A model generated the notes under the pieces. That model worked only from the letters and a program-made list of their open reading frames with translations. It was not told the DNA's origin and searched no databases. The position numbers and the translations under genes were made by a program. This document shows, in pieces, positions 10,149 through 19,149 of a DNA stretch of 64,000 nt. This DNA comes from Burkholderiales bacterium (GTDB taxonomy: Bacteria > Pseudomonadota > Gammaproteobacteria > Burkholderiales > Burkholderiaceae_C), in contig JANXYH010000109.1 of NCBI GenBank assembly GCA_025350145.1, positions 40,578 to 104,577 on the forward strand, given 5' to 3'. Numbering within the stretch: position 1 is the stretch's first letter; each line of letters opens with the position of its first letter.

Positions 10149-12454
10149 CAGAACGCGGTCCCGATCTGGAATTGGAAGCGCTGGATTCTATCTGTGGACT
10201 GTTTGCGCAATGGTGCGCCATAGCTGAGTTTGAGCGGGCCGACCGGCGAGATCCACGACAGGCCCAAGCCGGCCGATGAACGCAGGCTGTCCCAGGTCAA
10301 AGCCTCACCCTCACGCCAGACATTGCCGGCATCGACGAAGGCGAAGATGCGCAGCGACTTGTCGTTGCCCGTGCCTGGCACCGGGAAGTACAGCTCGGTG
10401 CTGAGGTTGAGCTTGGTCGCGCCACCGATGTAGGCCCCGGTCGGGTCGATCACGCCCAGCGAGTTCTGCTCAAACACCCGGACCGAGCCCAGGCCGCCGC
10501 CGTAGAAGTTCTTGAACACCGGATAGGGTCGGCTGCCGATCCCGTGGCCCAGCCCCAGCTCGCCATTCAGACCCAGCGACAGCTTGTAGGGCAAGGCCAG
10601 GTACTGCTGCATTTGCAGGTTGGTGCGGGTATAGCGCACATCGCCAACAGCGCTCCATTCGAAGTTGACACGCTGGAAGCGTCCGGCGGTCGGGGTCAAG
10701 ACGCTGTCGCGCGAATCACGCGACCAGCCCAGCGTCAGCGGCAGGGCGTTGCTGCGCTCACCGTAGCGGAAGCGGTACTCGAAGTACTGGTTGGGCAACC
10801 CGGAGGCGGTGCCGATCACGGTCTGCTCGATGCCCGCGCCGAAGAAGACCGTGTCGTATTCCGAGAACGGCACGCCGAAGCGCACCGACGCGCCGGGACT
10901 GGCGATCTGGTACTGGTTGCCCAGGCTGTTGAACGGTCGCGAGGTACGGTAGTACATGTCGATGCCGCGCGAAATCCCGTCGACGGTGAAATACGGGTCC
11001 ACCGAGCTGAACACCAGGCTGCGTGCCACTCGGCTGGTGTTGATCTCCAGCCCCAGGTAGTTGCCCGAGCCGAAGACGTTGTCCTGCTTGATCGCGGCGG
11101 TCAGGGCAAAGCGGTCGGCGCTGGAGTAGCTCACCCCCAGCGAGAGGTTGCCGGTGGGCTTTTCGGTCACCGATACCGCCAGATCGACCTGGTCAGGCGC
11201 CGTTCCGACCTCGTTGGTCTCGACGTTGACATCCTTGAAGTAGCCCAGCCGATCAACCCGCTCCTTCGACAGCTTGATGCGCTGGCCGTCGTACCAGGAC
11301 GACTCAAGCTGGCGGAATTCACGCCGTATCACTTCGTCGCGGGTCTTGGTATTGCCGGCGACGTCGATGCGCCGGACATAGACCCGGCGCTGCGGCTCGG
11401 CCGCCAGGACCAGGGCCACCTGGCCGGTGGCACGGTCGATCTCGGGGCGCGCGTCGACGCGGGCAAAGGCATAGCCGAAGATGCCGAAACGGTCGCTGAA
11501 GGCCTTGGTCGTCTCGGTCACTGCCGTCGCCCGGTAGGGCTCGCCCGGCCGGATCTGCACCAGTTGCTTGAAGTCCTCTTCCTTGCCCAGGTAGTCGCCC
11601 GCCAGCCTGACCCCGGTGACCGTGAAAAGCTGGCCCTCTTTGACAGTGACCAAGATCGACACATCCTGCTTGTCGGGCGAGATCGTGACCTGGGCCGACT
11701 CGATCACGAACTCGAGGTAGCCGCGGTTCTGGTAGTAGGCGCGGATCGTGTCCAGGTCGCCGTTGAGCTTGGCACGCGAGTAGCGGTCGTTCTTGGTGTA
11801 CCAGGTCAGCCAGCCGCCGCTGGTCAGGTCCATCAGGTCGGTCAGGGTCGACTCGCTGAAGGCCTTGCTGCCAAGGATGCGGATCTCGCGGATCTTGGCG
11901 GCATCGCCTTCGGTCATCGCAAAGCTGACATTGACGCGGTTGCGCTCGACCGGCGTGACGGTGGTCACGACCTCGGCGCCGTAGAGGCTGCGGGTCAGGT
12001 ACTGGCGCTTGATCTCCTGCTCGGCGCGGTCGATCAGGGCGCGGTCAAACGGCAGGCCCTCGCCAATGCCGGCATCCTTGAGCGACTTGACCAGGGTGTC
12101 CTTCTCGAACTCCTTGAGGCCCAAGAAGCTGACGTTCTGGATCACCGGCCGTTCCTCGACCACCACGATCGCGACCTGGCCGTCGATCTCGATGCGCACG
12201 TCCTTGAACAGGCCGGTGGCGAACAGCGCGCGCAACGCCGCCGCCGCCTTGTCATCGGTATAGGTGTCGCCGACGCGAAACGGCAATGCCGCGAAGACCG
12301 TGCCGGGATCGGTGCGCTGCAGGCCTTCGACCCGGATATCTTGCAGCGCGAAGGGCTCGACCGCGCGTGCCGGCGGCGCGGCGCAGACCATCGCCAGGGC
12401 GGCGACGGCGATCACAAAAGGGGTAGGTTGGAACAGGGGATTGGAAGGGCGCAT
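10148..12454 (-). CDS. bamA: Outer-membrane protein assembly factor BamA
   Basis: Essential Omp85 barrel that folds and inserts outer-membrane proteins. 768 residues: signal peptide about 1-31, POTRA repeats about 32-430, then a 16-stranded barrel ending in the aromatic-terminated FQFQIGTAF. Family features are clear throughout (YYQNRGYLEF in a POTRA, DAGNVW late in the barrel). Oddity: the nearly invariant loop-6 VRGF/VRGY motif reads VRVF at residues 658-661 (codons GTC CGG GTG TTT). Lies 8 nt after rseP in the envelope operon. bamB and bamD are also in this window. Confidence 0.96.
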   Translation of the reverse strand: MRPSNPLFQPTPFVIAVAALAMVCAAPPARAVEPFALQDIRVEGLQRTDPGTVFAALPFRVGDTYTDDKAAAALRALFATGLFKDVRIEIDGQVAIVVVEERPVIQNVSFLGLKEFEKDTLVKSLKDAGIGEGLPFDRALIDRAEQEIKRQYLTRSLYGAEVVTTVTPVERNRVNVSFAMTEGDAAKIREIRILGSKAFSESTLTDLMDLTSGGWLTWYTKNDRYSRAKLNGDLDTIRAYYQNRGYLEFVIESAQVTISPDKQDVSILVTVKEGQLFTVTGVRLAGDYLGKEEDFKQLVQIRPGEPYRATAVTETTKAFSDRFGIFGYAFARVDARPEIDRATGQVALVLAAEPQRRVYVRRIDVAGNTKTRDEVIRREFRQLESSWYDGQRIKLSKERVDRLGYFKDVNVETNEVGTAPDQVDLAVSVTEKPTGNLSLGVSYSSADRFALTAAIKQDNVFGSGNYLGLEINTSRVARSLVFSSVDPYFTVDGISRGIDMYYRTSRPFNSLGNQYQIASPGASVRFGVPFSEYDTVFFGAGIEQTVIGTASGLPNQYFEYRFRYGERSNALPLTLGWSRDSRDSVLTPTAGRFQRVNFEWSAVGDVRYTRTNLQMQQYLALPYKLSLGLNGELGLGHGIGSRPYPVFKNFYGGGLGSVRVFEQNSLGVIDPTGAYIGGATKLNLSTELYFPVPGTGNDKSLRIFAFVDAGNVWREGEALTWDSLRSSAGLGLSWISPVGPLKLSYGAPLRKQSTDRIQRFQFQIGTAF

Positions 12455-12462
12455 GCGAGGTT

Positions 12463-13860
12463 TCAGTGCTGCCCCAGGAGCCGGGCCACGTCGTTGAAGA
12501 GAGCCACCGACATCATCAGCAGGAGGACTGCGATGCCGCCGCGCTGTAGCCGCGCGAGCCAGAGGTCGGAAACCGGGTGCCCGGTCAGGCTCTCGAAAAG
12601 ATAGTACATCAGGTGCCCGCCGTCGAGCATGGGCAGCGGCAACAGGTTCAGCACCCCCAGGCTGACACTGACCAGTGCCAGGAAGCCGAGGTAGTAGGCT
12701 AGGCCGAGCTGTGCCGATTGGCCGGCGAAATCGGCAATCGTCAGCGGCCCACTGAGGTTGCGCAGCGAGGCCTCGCCGATCAGCATGCGGCCGAGCATTT
12801 TCAGGCTCAGCACCGACACGTCCCAGGTGCGCTGGGCGCCCTGGGCCAGGCCATCGACCAGTCCGAATTGAACCCTGACCATGGCAGGCGGCGCGCCGAC
12901 ATAGGCGTCGATCCGGCCGACCAAGCCTTCGCCCTCCTTGACCGGGCGCGGGCTTACCACCAGGTTCAGGTCCTGGCCGCCGCGCAGCACCGCCAGGCGC
13001 AAGCTGGGAGCGGAGGCGGCGGGCACGCCTGGCCTGGCAGCGCCATCGGGCACGGTGGCGCGGATGCGCTCGCGCAGGCTCTGGGCGTCGGCCACCGGCC
13101 GGTCGTCGACCCGCAGCACCTCGTCGCCCTGTCGCAGCCCGGCCAGCGCCGCCGGTCCACCGGCCTTGACGTCGCCGATCTGCGGCCGGCTGAACGCCTG
13201 GCCAAGCCCGACCCGTCTGGCCAGCAGGGCGTCGGCGGTGCTGCCATTGAGCTGGTCCAACGCCAGGTGCAGGCTGTGCAGCCCCTGGCCACGGCCATCG
13301 CTGACTTGCAGGTCGATCGCCTGGGCACGCAGGGCATGCTGGGTCACCTGCCAGCGCAGGTCGTTGATCGAGCGCACCACCTGCCAGGGCGAATCGGTGT
13401 CGTCACGCCAGGCCTGCACCCAGTCACCCGAGCGCATCCCCGCGCGCTCGGCCAAGCTGGCTTCGACAGGCGCACTCAACACCGCCCGTGGCTCGTCGAC
13501 CCCGATCCAGTGCGAGGCCGCGAACAGCAGCACCGCCAGCGCCAGGTTGGCGACCGGCCCTGCCGCGACCACGGCCGCACGCTGGCCCAGCGGCTTGCGG
13601 TTGAAGGCACGCTGCAACTCGTCCGCTGCGACCGGGCCCTCGCGCTCGTCGAGCATGCGCACATAGCCGCCCAGCGGCAGCGCCGAGAGCACGAATTCGC
13701 AGCCGTCGGGGCCGAAGCGGCGACGCCAGACCACCCGGCCAAAGCCAACCGAGAAGCGCAGCACCTTGACACCGCAGGCCACCGCCACGCGGTAGTGGCC
13801 GTACTCGTGGACGACGATCAACACGCCCAGGGTGAGCAGGAAGGCCAGCACCGTGGTCAT
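12463..13860 (-). CDS. rseP: Site-2 intramembrane zinc metalloprotease RseP
   Basis: Cuts anti-sigma factor RseA within the membrane during the envelope-stress response, and clears signal-peptide remnants. 465 residues. The zinc motif HEYGH is at 18-22 in the first membrane helix. Two PDZ domains occupy about 125-320 (the second around GLRQGDEVLRVDDRPV). The second catalytic motif is LPMLDGGH near residue 418. A C-terminal helix follows. Overlaps dxr as ATGA, and bamA follows, fitting the shared envelope role. Confidence 0.95.
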   Translation of the reverse strand: MTTVLAFLLTLGVLIVVHEYGHYRVAVACGVKVLRFSVGFGRVVWRRRFGPDGCEFVLSALPLGGYVRMLDEREGPVAADELQRAFNRKPLGQRAAVVAAGPVANLALAVLLFAASHWIGVDEPRAVLSAPVEASLAERAGMRSGDWVQAWRDDTDSPWQVVRSINDLRWQVTQHALRAQAIDLQVSDGRGQGLHSLHLALDQLNGSTADALLARRVGLGQAFSRPQIGDVKAGGPAALAGLRQGDEVLRVDDRPVADAQSLRERIRATVPDGAARPGVPAASAPSLRLAVLRGGQDLNLVVSPRPVKEGEGLVGRIDAYVGAPPAMVRVQFGLVDGLAQGAQRTWDVSVLSLKMLGRMLIGEASLRNLSGPLTIADFAGQSAQLGLAYYLGFLALVSVSLGVLNLLPLPMLDGGHLMYYLFESLTGHPVSDLWLARLQRGGIAVLLLMMSVALFNDVARLLGQH

Positions 13861-15041
13861 CGTGCCAACCTCTGCACCAGCGTTGCGGCGAAGCTGCGGG
13901 CGCGCGCGTCCAGCGCCAGCAGATCAGCCACCGAGGCGACATCGGCGGCAGCCGGCAGGACCTGGCCCAGCGTCTGGGCGTTGACGCAATGGATGTCGGT
14001 GAATGCGACCCGCCGATCCAGGAAAGCGGCCACCGCCACCTCGTTGGCGGCATTGAGCACGGTGCTGGTGCCCTCGGCCGCTGCCAGGGCGTCGTAGGCC
14101 AGTTGCAGGCCGGGGAAACGCCGCGGGTCAACAGGCTCAAAGCTCAGCGGCGCAATCGCCAGAAAGTCCAGCGCCGGCGCGCCGCAGGCGACCCGGTCGG
14201 GGTAGGCCAGGCCGACGCCGATGGGCACCTTCATGTCGGGAGTGCCGAGCTGGGCCAGCACTGAGCCATCGCGGCACACCACCATCGAGTGGACGATGCT
14301 CTGCGGGTGCAGCAACACCTTGATCCGCTCGGGTGCCAGGTCGAACAGCCAACGCGCCTCGATCACCTCCAGCGCCTTGTTCATCATCGTTGCCGAATCG
14401 ACCGAAATCTTCTGCCCCATGACCCAGTTGGGGTGGGCCACCGCCTGCTCGGGGGTGATGCTGCCGAAGCTGGCGGGATCGCGGCTGCGGAACGGCCCGC
14501 CCGAAGCGGTCAGCACGATATGGTCGATCCGCTCGCCCCAACTGCGCCGGTCCTCGGGCAGGCACTGGAAGATCGCCGAATGCTCGCTGTCGATCGGCAG
14601 CAGCGTCGCCCCGCCCTGGCGCACCGCGTCGATGAACAGCCGGCCACCGACCACCAGCGCCTCCTTGTTGGCCAGCATCAGGCGCTTGCCGGCGCGCGCG
14701 GCGGCGATGCAGGCGGGCAGGCCGGCAGCGCCGACGATGGCGGCCATGACGCTGTCGACATCCGGGTGGGCGGCAACCTGGCACAGCGCTTCGGCGCCGT
14801 ACAGCACTTCGGTGCGCAGCCCGGCGGCGCGCAGGCGCTGGCCCAGGTCCTGCGCCTGGGCCGCGTCGGCCACCACCGCCAGCCGCGGTCGCCACTGCTG
14901 GCATTGGGCAAACAGCGCGTCGATGCGGCTGAAGGCGGTCAACACGGTCGCCTCGAAACGCTCCGGGTGCAGGGCCATCACCGCCAGCGTGCTGGTACCG
15001 ACCGAGCCGGTGGCACCGAGGATGCAGATGCGCTGAACCAT
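13857..15041 (-). CDS. dxr: 1-deoxy-D-xylulose 5-phosphate reductoisomerase
   Basis: Second step of the MEP isoprenoid pathway, using NADPH and a divalent metal to form MEP. 394 residues. GATGSVGTSTL at 9-19 is the NADPH site. ANKEALVVGG, DSEHSAIFQ and ASGGPFR mark the metal/substrate site, and HPQSIVHSMV follows. ispG, from the same pathway, is at 42.3 kb. Isoprenoid output feeds the neighbouring uppS. Confidence 0.97.
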   Translation of the reverse strand: MVQRICILGATGSVGTSTLAVMALHPERFEATVLTAFSRIDALFAQCQQWRPRLAVVADAAQAQDLGQRLRAAGLRTEVLYGAEALCQVAAHPDVDSVMAAIVGAAGLPACIAAARAGKRLMLANKEALVVGGRLFIDAVRQGGATLLPIDSEHSAIFQCLPEDRRSWGERIDHIVLTASGGPFRSRDPASFGSITPEQAVAHPNWVMGQKISVDSATMMNKALEVIEARWLFDLAPERIKVLLHPQSIVHSMVVCRDGSVLAQLGTPDMKVPIGVGLAYPDRVACGAPALDFLAIAPLSFEPVDPRRFPGLQLAYDALAAAEGTSTVLNAANEVAVAAFLDRRVAFTDIHCVNAQTLGQVLPAAADVASVADLLALDARARSFAATLVQRLAR

Positions 15042-15052
15042 CGCCCGCGCCC

Positions 15053-15889
15053 TCAGATGAACACCAGGCCCAGGGCCGCAGGCAGCACCGGCAACAGGGC
15101 GTCGACCCGATCCAGCACGCCGCCATGGCCGGGCAGCAGACGACTCGAGTCCTTGGCCCCGGCGGCGCGCTTGACCAAGGACTCGAACAGGTCACCGATG
15201 ACGCTCAGGGCGGTCAGCAGCACCAGGCCCAGCCCCAGGCCCAGCAGGCCATGGCGTTGCTGCAGGAGCCGAAAGACGCTGGCCGAGCCCAGGCTCCAGT
15301 GCGACTCCAGAGCGCTCCAAACCAGCGCCAGCACGGCCACGCCCAGCACCCCGCCGGCCACGCCCTCCCAGCTCTTGCCGGGACTGATGGCGGGCGCCAG
15401 CTTGTGTCGGCCGAACGCCCGGCCGCTGAAGTAAGCGGCGATGTCGGCGGCCCAGACGATGCACATCACCGACAGCAGGAAATTGACGCCGATGGCCCGC
15501 GCCAGTACCAGGGCGGTCCAGGCCAGCCAGAGCAGCGCCAACCCCAGCAGCCAGCGCAGCGGCTTGGGCACCCGGCCCCAGCCGGCCGGCCCGCGCCGCA
15601 GCGCCCAGGCGCCGCCGGCCAACCAGGCCGCGCCCGCCGCCAGCCACAGCCCGCCCTCGCCCAGCGCAGGCAATTGCGCCAGGCTGAGCGCACACAGCAG
15701 CGCCAGCAATCCGCCCGTGCCCCAACTGAGCCGGTCTGCGGCCATGCCGTTGAGCCGCGCCCATTCCCAGCCTGCGGCGCTGATGAGCAGCAGCGTCAAC
15801 AGGTTGAAGTAACGGGCATCGTTGGCGAACAAGGCCGGCAGCAGCAGGGCCAGCAGGGCAATGGCGGTGACGACGCGCTGGGCCAGCAT
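15053..15889 (-). CDS. cdsA: Phosphatidate cytidylyltransferase
   Basis: Makes CDP-diacylglycerol, the branch point for all phospholipids, in the inner membrane. 278 residues with about eight hydrophobic helices. Carries the complete CDP-DAG synthase signature near the C-terminus (SLVKRAAGAKD then LLPGHGGVLDRVD). ATG at 15889 is 10 nt after the uppS stop; a longer open frame upstream merely overlaps uppS and is ignored. Confidence 0.95.
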   Translation of the reverse strand: MLAQRVVTAIALLALLLPALFANDARYFNLLTLLLISAAGWEWARLNGMAADRLSWGTGGLLALLCALSLAQLPALGEGGLWLAAGAAWLAGGAWALRRGPAGWGRVPKPLRWLLGLALLWLAWTALVLARAIGVNFLLSVMCIVWAADIAAYFSGRAFGRHKLAPAISPGKSWEGVAGGVLGVAVLALVWSALESHWSLGSASVFRLLQQRHGLLGLGLGLVLLTALSVIGDLFESLVKRAAGAKDSSRLLPGHGGVLDRVDALLPVLPAALGLVFI

Positions 15890-15899
15890 GGCGCGAGCC

Positions 15900-16664
15900 T
15901 CAGGCCGGGCCACTGCCGCTGTCGACCCGGCCGAAACGGCGGTCTCGGCCGGCATAGTCGGCCAGCGCGGCGTCGAGTTCGGCGACGCCGAAGTCGGGCC
16001 ACAGGCAATCGGTGAAGACGAGCTCGGAGTAGGCCACCTGCCAGAGCAGGAAATTGCTGATGCGGACCTCGCCACCGGTGCGGATGAAAAGGTCGGGATC
16101 GGGCGCGTGGCGCATCGCCATGAAGCCCGACAGCGCTGCCTCGGTGATCTGCTCGGGCTTGAGGCCAGCCGCCAGCGCCTGCTGGCAGGCCTGCACCACG
16201 TCCCAGCGGCCACCGTAGTTGAACGCCACCGACAAGGTGATGCGGTGGTTGTGCTGGGTCGAATCTTCGGCCTCGGCCCAGGCCGCGCGCAGCCGCTCGG
16301 AGACGGTCGAGCGGTCGCCGACGATGGTGATGCGCACGCCATCGCGCGCCAGCTTGGCCAGGTACTTGGTCACGGCGACGATCACCAGGCCCATCAGGCC
16401 AGAAACCTCGTCCTCGGGGCGCTTCCAGTTTTCCGATGAAAACGCAAACACGGTCAGGTACTCGACCCCCCGGTCGGCGCAGGCGTTGATCACCTTGACC
16501 AGGGCATCGACGCCGGCCTTGTGGCCAAAGAAGCGCGGCAGAAAACGCTTCTTGGCCCAGCGCCCGTTGCCATCCATGACGATGGCCACATGCCGCGGCA
16601 CGGCCGGGTCGCGGGCCACAGGGCTGGGCGCTGGCGTGTCCAGGGTGCGGGTCTCAGCAGTCAA
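15900..16664 (-). CDS. uppS: Undecaprenyl diphosphate synthase
   Basis: cis-Prenyltransferase that makes the C55 carrier for peptidoglycan and O-antigen. Up to 254 residues. IVMDGNGRWAKKR with the catalytic Asp, FAFSSENWKRP, and the C-terminal RTGGEVRISNFLLWQ, FTDCLWPDF are family signatures. The longest frame starts at a TTG without a clear Shine-Dalgarno. An in-frame GTG about 15 codons downstream is as plausible, so the first residues are uncertain. Confidence 0.94.
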   Translation of the reverse strand: MTAETRTLDTPAPSPVARDPAVPRHVAIVMDGNGRWAKKRFLPRFFGHKAGVDALVKVINACADRGVEYLTVFAFSSENWKRPEDEVSGLMGLVIVAVTKYLAKLARDGVRITIVGDRSTVSERLRAAWAEAEDSTQHNHRITLSVAFNYGGRWDVVQACQQALAAGLKPEQITEAALSGFMAMRHAPDPDLFIRTGGEVRISNFLLWQVAYSELVFTDCLWPDFGVAELDAALADYAGRDRRFGRVDSGSGPA

Positions 16665-16699
16665 GCGCGGCGGCCCAGGGTATCGACGCGATGGCCATC

Positions 16700-17260
16700 T
16701 CAGACCGCCAGGATTTCGGCTTCTTTGGCGTGGACCAGGCGATCAACTTCCTGCACCGTGCGGTCGGTCAGTTTCTGCACCTCGTCCTGCGCGCGGCGCT
16801 CGTCGTCCTCGGCCACGACCTTGTCCTTGAGCAGCCGCTTGAGGTGCTCGTTGGCATCGCGGCGCAGGTTGCGCACCGCGATCCGGGCCTCCTCGCCGGC
16901 ATTGCGCACGACCTTGGTCAGATCCTTGCGGCGCTCTTCGGTCAAGGCCGGCATCGGCACGCGCAGCAGGTCGCCCTGCGACGACGGGTTCAGCCCCAGG
17001 TCGCTCTCGCGGATGGCGCGTTCGATCTTCGCCGCCATGCTCTTTTCCCAGGGCTGGACGCTGATCGTGCGGGCGTCCAAGAGGGACACATTGGCGACCT
17101 GGCTGATCGGCACCGGTGAGCCGTAATAGTCAACATGCACCTGGTCGAGGATGCCGGGATGGGCCCGGCCGGTGCGGATCTTCTGCAAGTCCGCCTTGAA
17201 CGCGTCGACCGACTTGGCCATCTTGGTCTGGGCGTTGTTCTTGATGTCGGCAATCGTCAT
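16700..17260 (-). CDS. frr: Ribosome recycling factor
   Basis: Splits post-termination ribosomes together with EF-G. 186 residues, exactly family size. [13 protein letters not shown] near 27-39 and [14 protein letters not shown] are typical, and the C-terminal helix is strongly charged. ATG 17260 follows an AGGAG 6 nt upstream. Lies 43 nt after pyrH, the conserved tsf-pyrH-frr order. Confidence 0.97.
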   Translation of the reverse strand: MTIADIKNNAQTKMAKSVDAFKADLQKIRTGRAHPGILDQVHVDYYGSPVPISQVANVSLLDARTISVQPWEKSMAAKIERAIRESDLGLNPSSQGDLLRVPMPALTEERRKDLTKVVRNAGEEARIAVRNLRRDANEHLKRLLKDKVVAEDDERRAQDEVQKLTDRTVQEVDRLVHAKEAEILAV

Positions 17261-17303
17261 GCTCTGCTCCTGGCCCTGGCGCGGCCGCTGGCGGGTTCGA
17301 ACG

Positions 17304-18014
17304 TTATACGTGTACCAGCGTGCCCTCGTCCTCGCCCAAAACCAGGCGCTTGAGCGCACCGGCCTTGAAGATCGAAAACACCTTGATTGGCAGTTTCTGG
17401 TCGCGGCACAGCGCGAAAGCGGTGGCGTCCATGACCTGCAGGTTCTTTGAAATGGCTTCGTCGAAGCTCAGGCTGGCGTAGCGCGTGGCATTCGGGTCCT
17501 TCTTTGGGTCGGCGCTGTAGACCCCGTCGACCTTGGTCGCCTTGAGGACGACCTGGGCGCCGATCTCGGCGCCGCGCAGCGCCGCAGCGGTGTCGGTAGT
17601 GAAGAACGGGTTGCCGGTTCCGGCGGCGAACACCACCACCTTGCCCTCTTCGAGGTATTGCAGCGCCTTGGGCCGGACGTAGGGCTCGACCACCTGCTCG
17701 ATGCTGATGGCCGACATCACCCGCGCGGTCATGCCTTCTTGGCGCATCGTGTCGGCCAAGGCCAAGGCGTTCATCACCGTCGCCAGCATGCCCATGTAGT
17801 CGGCCGTGGCGCGATCCATGCCGACCGAGCCGCCGGCCACACCGCGAAAGATGTTTCCGCCGCCGATCACCACCGCCACCTCCACACCCAGCGTCGTCAC
17901 CTCCTGAATCTCACGCACCATGCGCACGATCGTGGCGCGGTTGATGCCATAGGCGTCGTCACCCATCAGGGCCTCGCCGGACAGCTTCAGGAGAATGCGC
18001 TTGTAGGCCGCCAT
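17304..18014 (-). CDS. pyrH: UMP kinase
   Basis: Phosphorylates UMP to UDP; hexameric amino-acid-kinase fold, usually activated by GTP and inhibited by UTP. 236 residues with [14 protein letters not shown] at the start, [11 protein letters not shown] near 50, [12 protein letters not shown] near 135 and [15 protein letters not shown] near 160. Preceded by TAGGAG with 10 nt spacing. A 9-bp inverted repeat lies in the 105-nt gap to tsf, so its expression may be partly uncoupled from EF-Ts. Confidence 0.97.
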   Translation of the reverse strand: MAAYKRILLKLSGEALMGDDAYGINRATIVRMVREIQEVTTLGVEVAVVIGGGNIFRGVAGGSVGMDRATADYMGMLATVMNALALADTMRQEGMTARVMSAISIEQVVEPYVRPKALQYLEEGKVVVFAAGTGNPFFTTDTAAALRGAEIGAQVVLKATKVDGVYSADPKKDPNATRYASLSFDEAISKNLQVMDATAFALCRDQKLPIKVFSIFKAGALKRLVLGEDEGTLVHV

Positions 18015-18072
18015 GCAGGTGTTGCTCCTAGGGGAAAAGGGTGAGCCGGGAGTTTAATCGGCGCCGTCAGCA

Positions 18073-18102
18073 GCACGCCCGGCGCGGCCGCAGCGGGCGT
18101 GC
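18073..18102 (-). other. Inverted repeat between tsf and pyrH
   Basis: A perfect 9-bp stem (gcacgcccg at 18073-18081 against 18094-18102) with a 12-nt loop that itself contains the palindrome gcggccgc. It lies 17 nt after the tsf stop in the transcribed direction and is not followed by a run of U. It may be a pause, processing or Rho-related element rather than a classical terminator. Confidence 0.5.
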
Positions 18103-18119
18103 ACGGCGACGCCACCGTG

Positions 18120-19040
18120 CTATTGGGCCCGGGCTGCGGCCACCTGGGCGGCGACCTCGGCGGCGAAGTCATCGACCTTCTTCTCGATGCCATCGCCAAC
18201 CACGTAGAGCGTGAAGCCGCTGACCGTGGTGGCCGCCGCCTTGAGCATTTGCTCGACCGTCTGCTTGTCGTTCTTGACGAAGCTCTGGTTGAACAGCGAG
18301 ACCTCCTTGAGGTACTTCTGCACCGAACCCTCGACCCGTTTGGCGACGATCTCGGGCGACTGCGCCGGCTTGCCGGCGGCCACCGCCGTCGCCGCATCTT
18401 CGGCGGCCTTCTCAGCGGCGATGCGGCGCTCGCGCTCGACCAGTTCGGTCGGCACGTCGGCCTGCGACAGCGCCACCGGCTTCATCGCCGCGACATGCAT
18501 CGCCACATCCTTGGCCGCGACTTCGCTGCCGCTGTACTGCACCACCACGCCGATGCGCGTGCCATGCAGGTAGCTGGCCAGGCTGGCCTGGCCGGCAAAG
18601 CGGCTGAAGCGGCGCAGCGCCAGGTTCTCGCCGATCTTGCCGATCAGGCCGCGGCGCACATCCTCGACCGTCGGGCCGAAGCCCTCCTGCACCAGCGGCA
18701 GCGCCGACAGCGCCGCCACATCGGCCGGATTGGACTCGGCGATCAACTCGGCACAGGCCTTGACGAAGGCCAGGAAGGCGTCGTTCTTGGATACGAAATC
18801 GGTCTCGCAATTGACCTCGAGCATGGCGCCCTGGTTGCCGCGCGAGGCGATCGCAATCACGCCCTCGGCAGTGATCCGCGAGGCCGCCTTGCCGGCCTTG
18901 TTGCCGAGCTTGACGCGCAGAATCTCTTCGGCCCGGTCCATGTCGCCCTCGGCCTCGGTCAGCGCCTTCTTGCATTCCATCATCGGCGCGTCGGTCTTGG
19001 CGCGCAGCGCGCCGACCATGCTTGCGGTGATTGCAGCCAT
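18120..19040 (-). CDS. tsf: Translation elongation factor Ts
   Basis: Nucleotide-exchange factor for EF-Tu. 306 residues, somewhat above the E. coli length (283). Begins with [20 protein letters not shown]; the EF-Ts signature region [13 protein letters not shown] and [12 protein letters not shown] near 82 match. GGAG lies 7 nt before the ATG at 19040. Follows rpsB, separated by a hairpin that should reduce read-through. Confidence 0.97.
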   Translation of the reverse strand: MAAITASMVGALRAKTDAPMMECKKALTEAEGDMDRAEEILRVKLGNKAGKAASRITAEGVIAIASRGNQGAMLEVNCETDFVSKNDAFLAFVKACAELIAESNPADVAALSALPLVQEGFGPTVEDVRRGLIGKIGENLALRRFSRFAGQASLASYLHGTRIGVVVQYSGSEVAAKDVAMHVAAMKPVALSQADVPTELVERERRIAAEKAAEDAATAVAAGKPAQSPEIVAKRVEGSVQKYLKEVSLFNQSFVKNDKQTVEQMLKAAATTVSGFTLYVVGDGIEKKVDDFAAEVAAQVAAARAQ

Positions 19041-19101
19041 TTCAATTCTCCAGCTTGGGTTCCGGCCGAATGGATCGGCCGGTGGATCAGAAAACAGCGT
19101 G

Positions 19102-19123
19102 AAAAAGGGGCTGAAGAGCCCCT
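19102..19123 (-). terminator. Rho-independent terminator/attenuator between rpsB and tsf
   Basis: On the minus strand the RNA forms a perfect 7-bp stem AGGGGCU / AGCCCCU closed by a CUUC tetraloop and followed at once by four to five U. It starts 27 nt after the rpsB stop and ends 62 nt before the tsf ATG. This is a good intrinsic terminator, probably partial so that S2 is made in excess of, or independently from, EF-Ts. A comparable rpsB-tsf attenuator is known in E. coli. Confidence 0.8.
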
Positions 19124-19149
19124 GTTCCACGGGTCAGGTGCGGGGCGAC

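Noticed and set aside
15053..16342. A fused uppS/cdsA reading frame
   Set aside because: The extra upstream part of this frame is antiparallel in sense to nothing real; it simply overlaps uppS in another frame. cdsA begins at the ATG at 15889 after the uppS stop.
17303..17308. TATAAC on the minus strand as a promoter for frr
   Set aside because: It overlaps the end of pyrH (CAC GTA TAA) and has no -35; probably formed by the stop codon context. frr is most simply read from the upstream operon.
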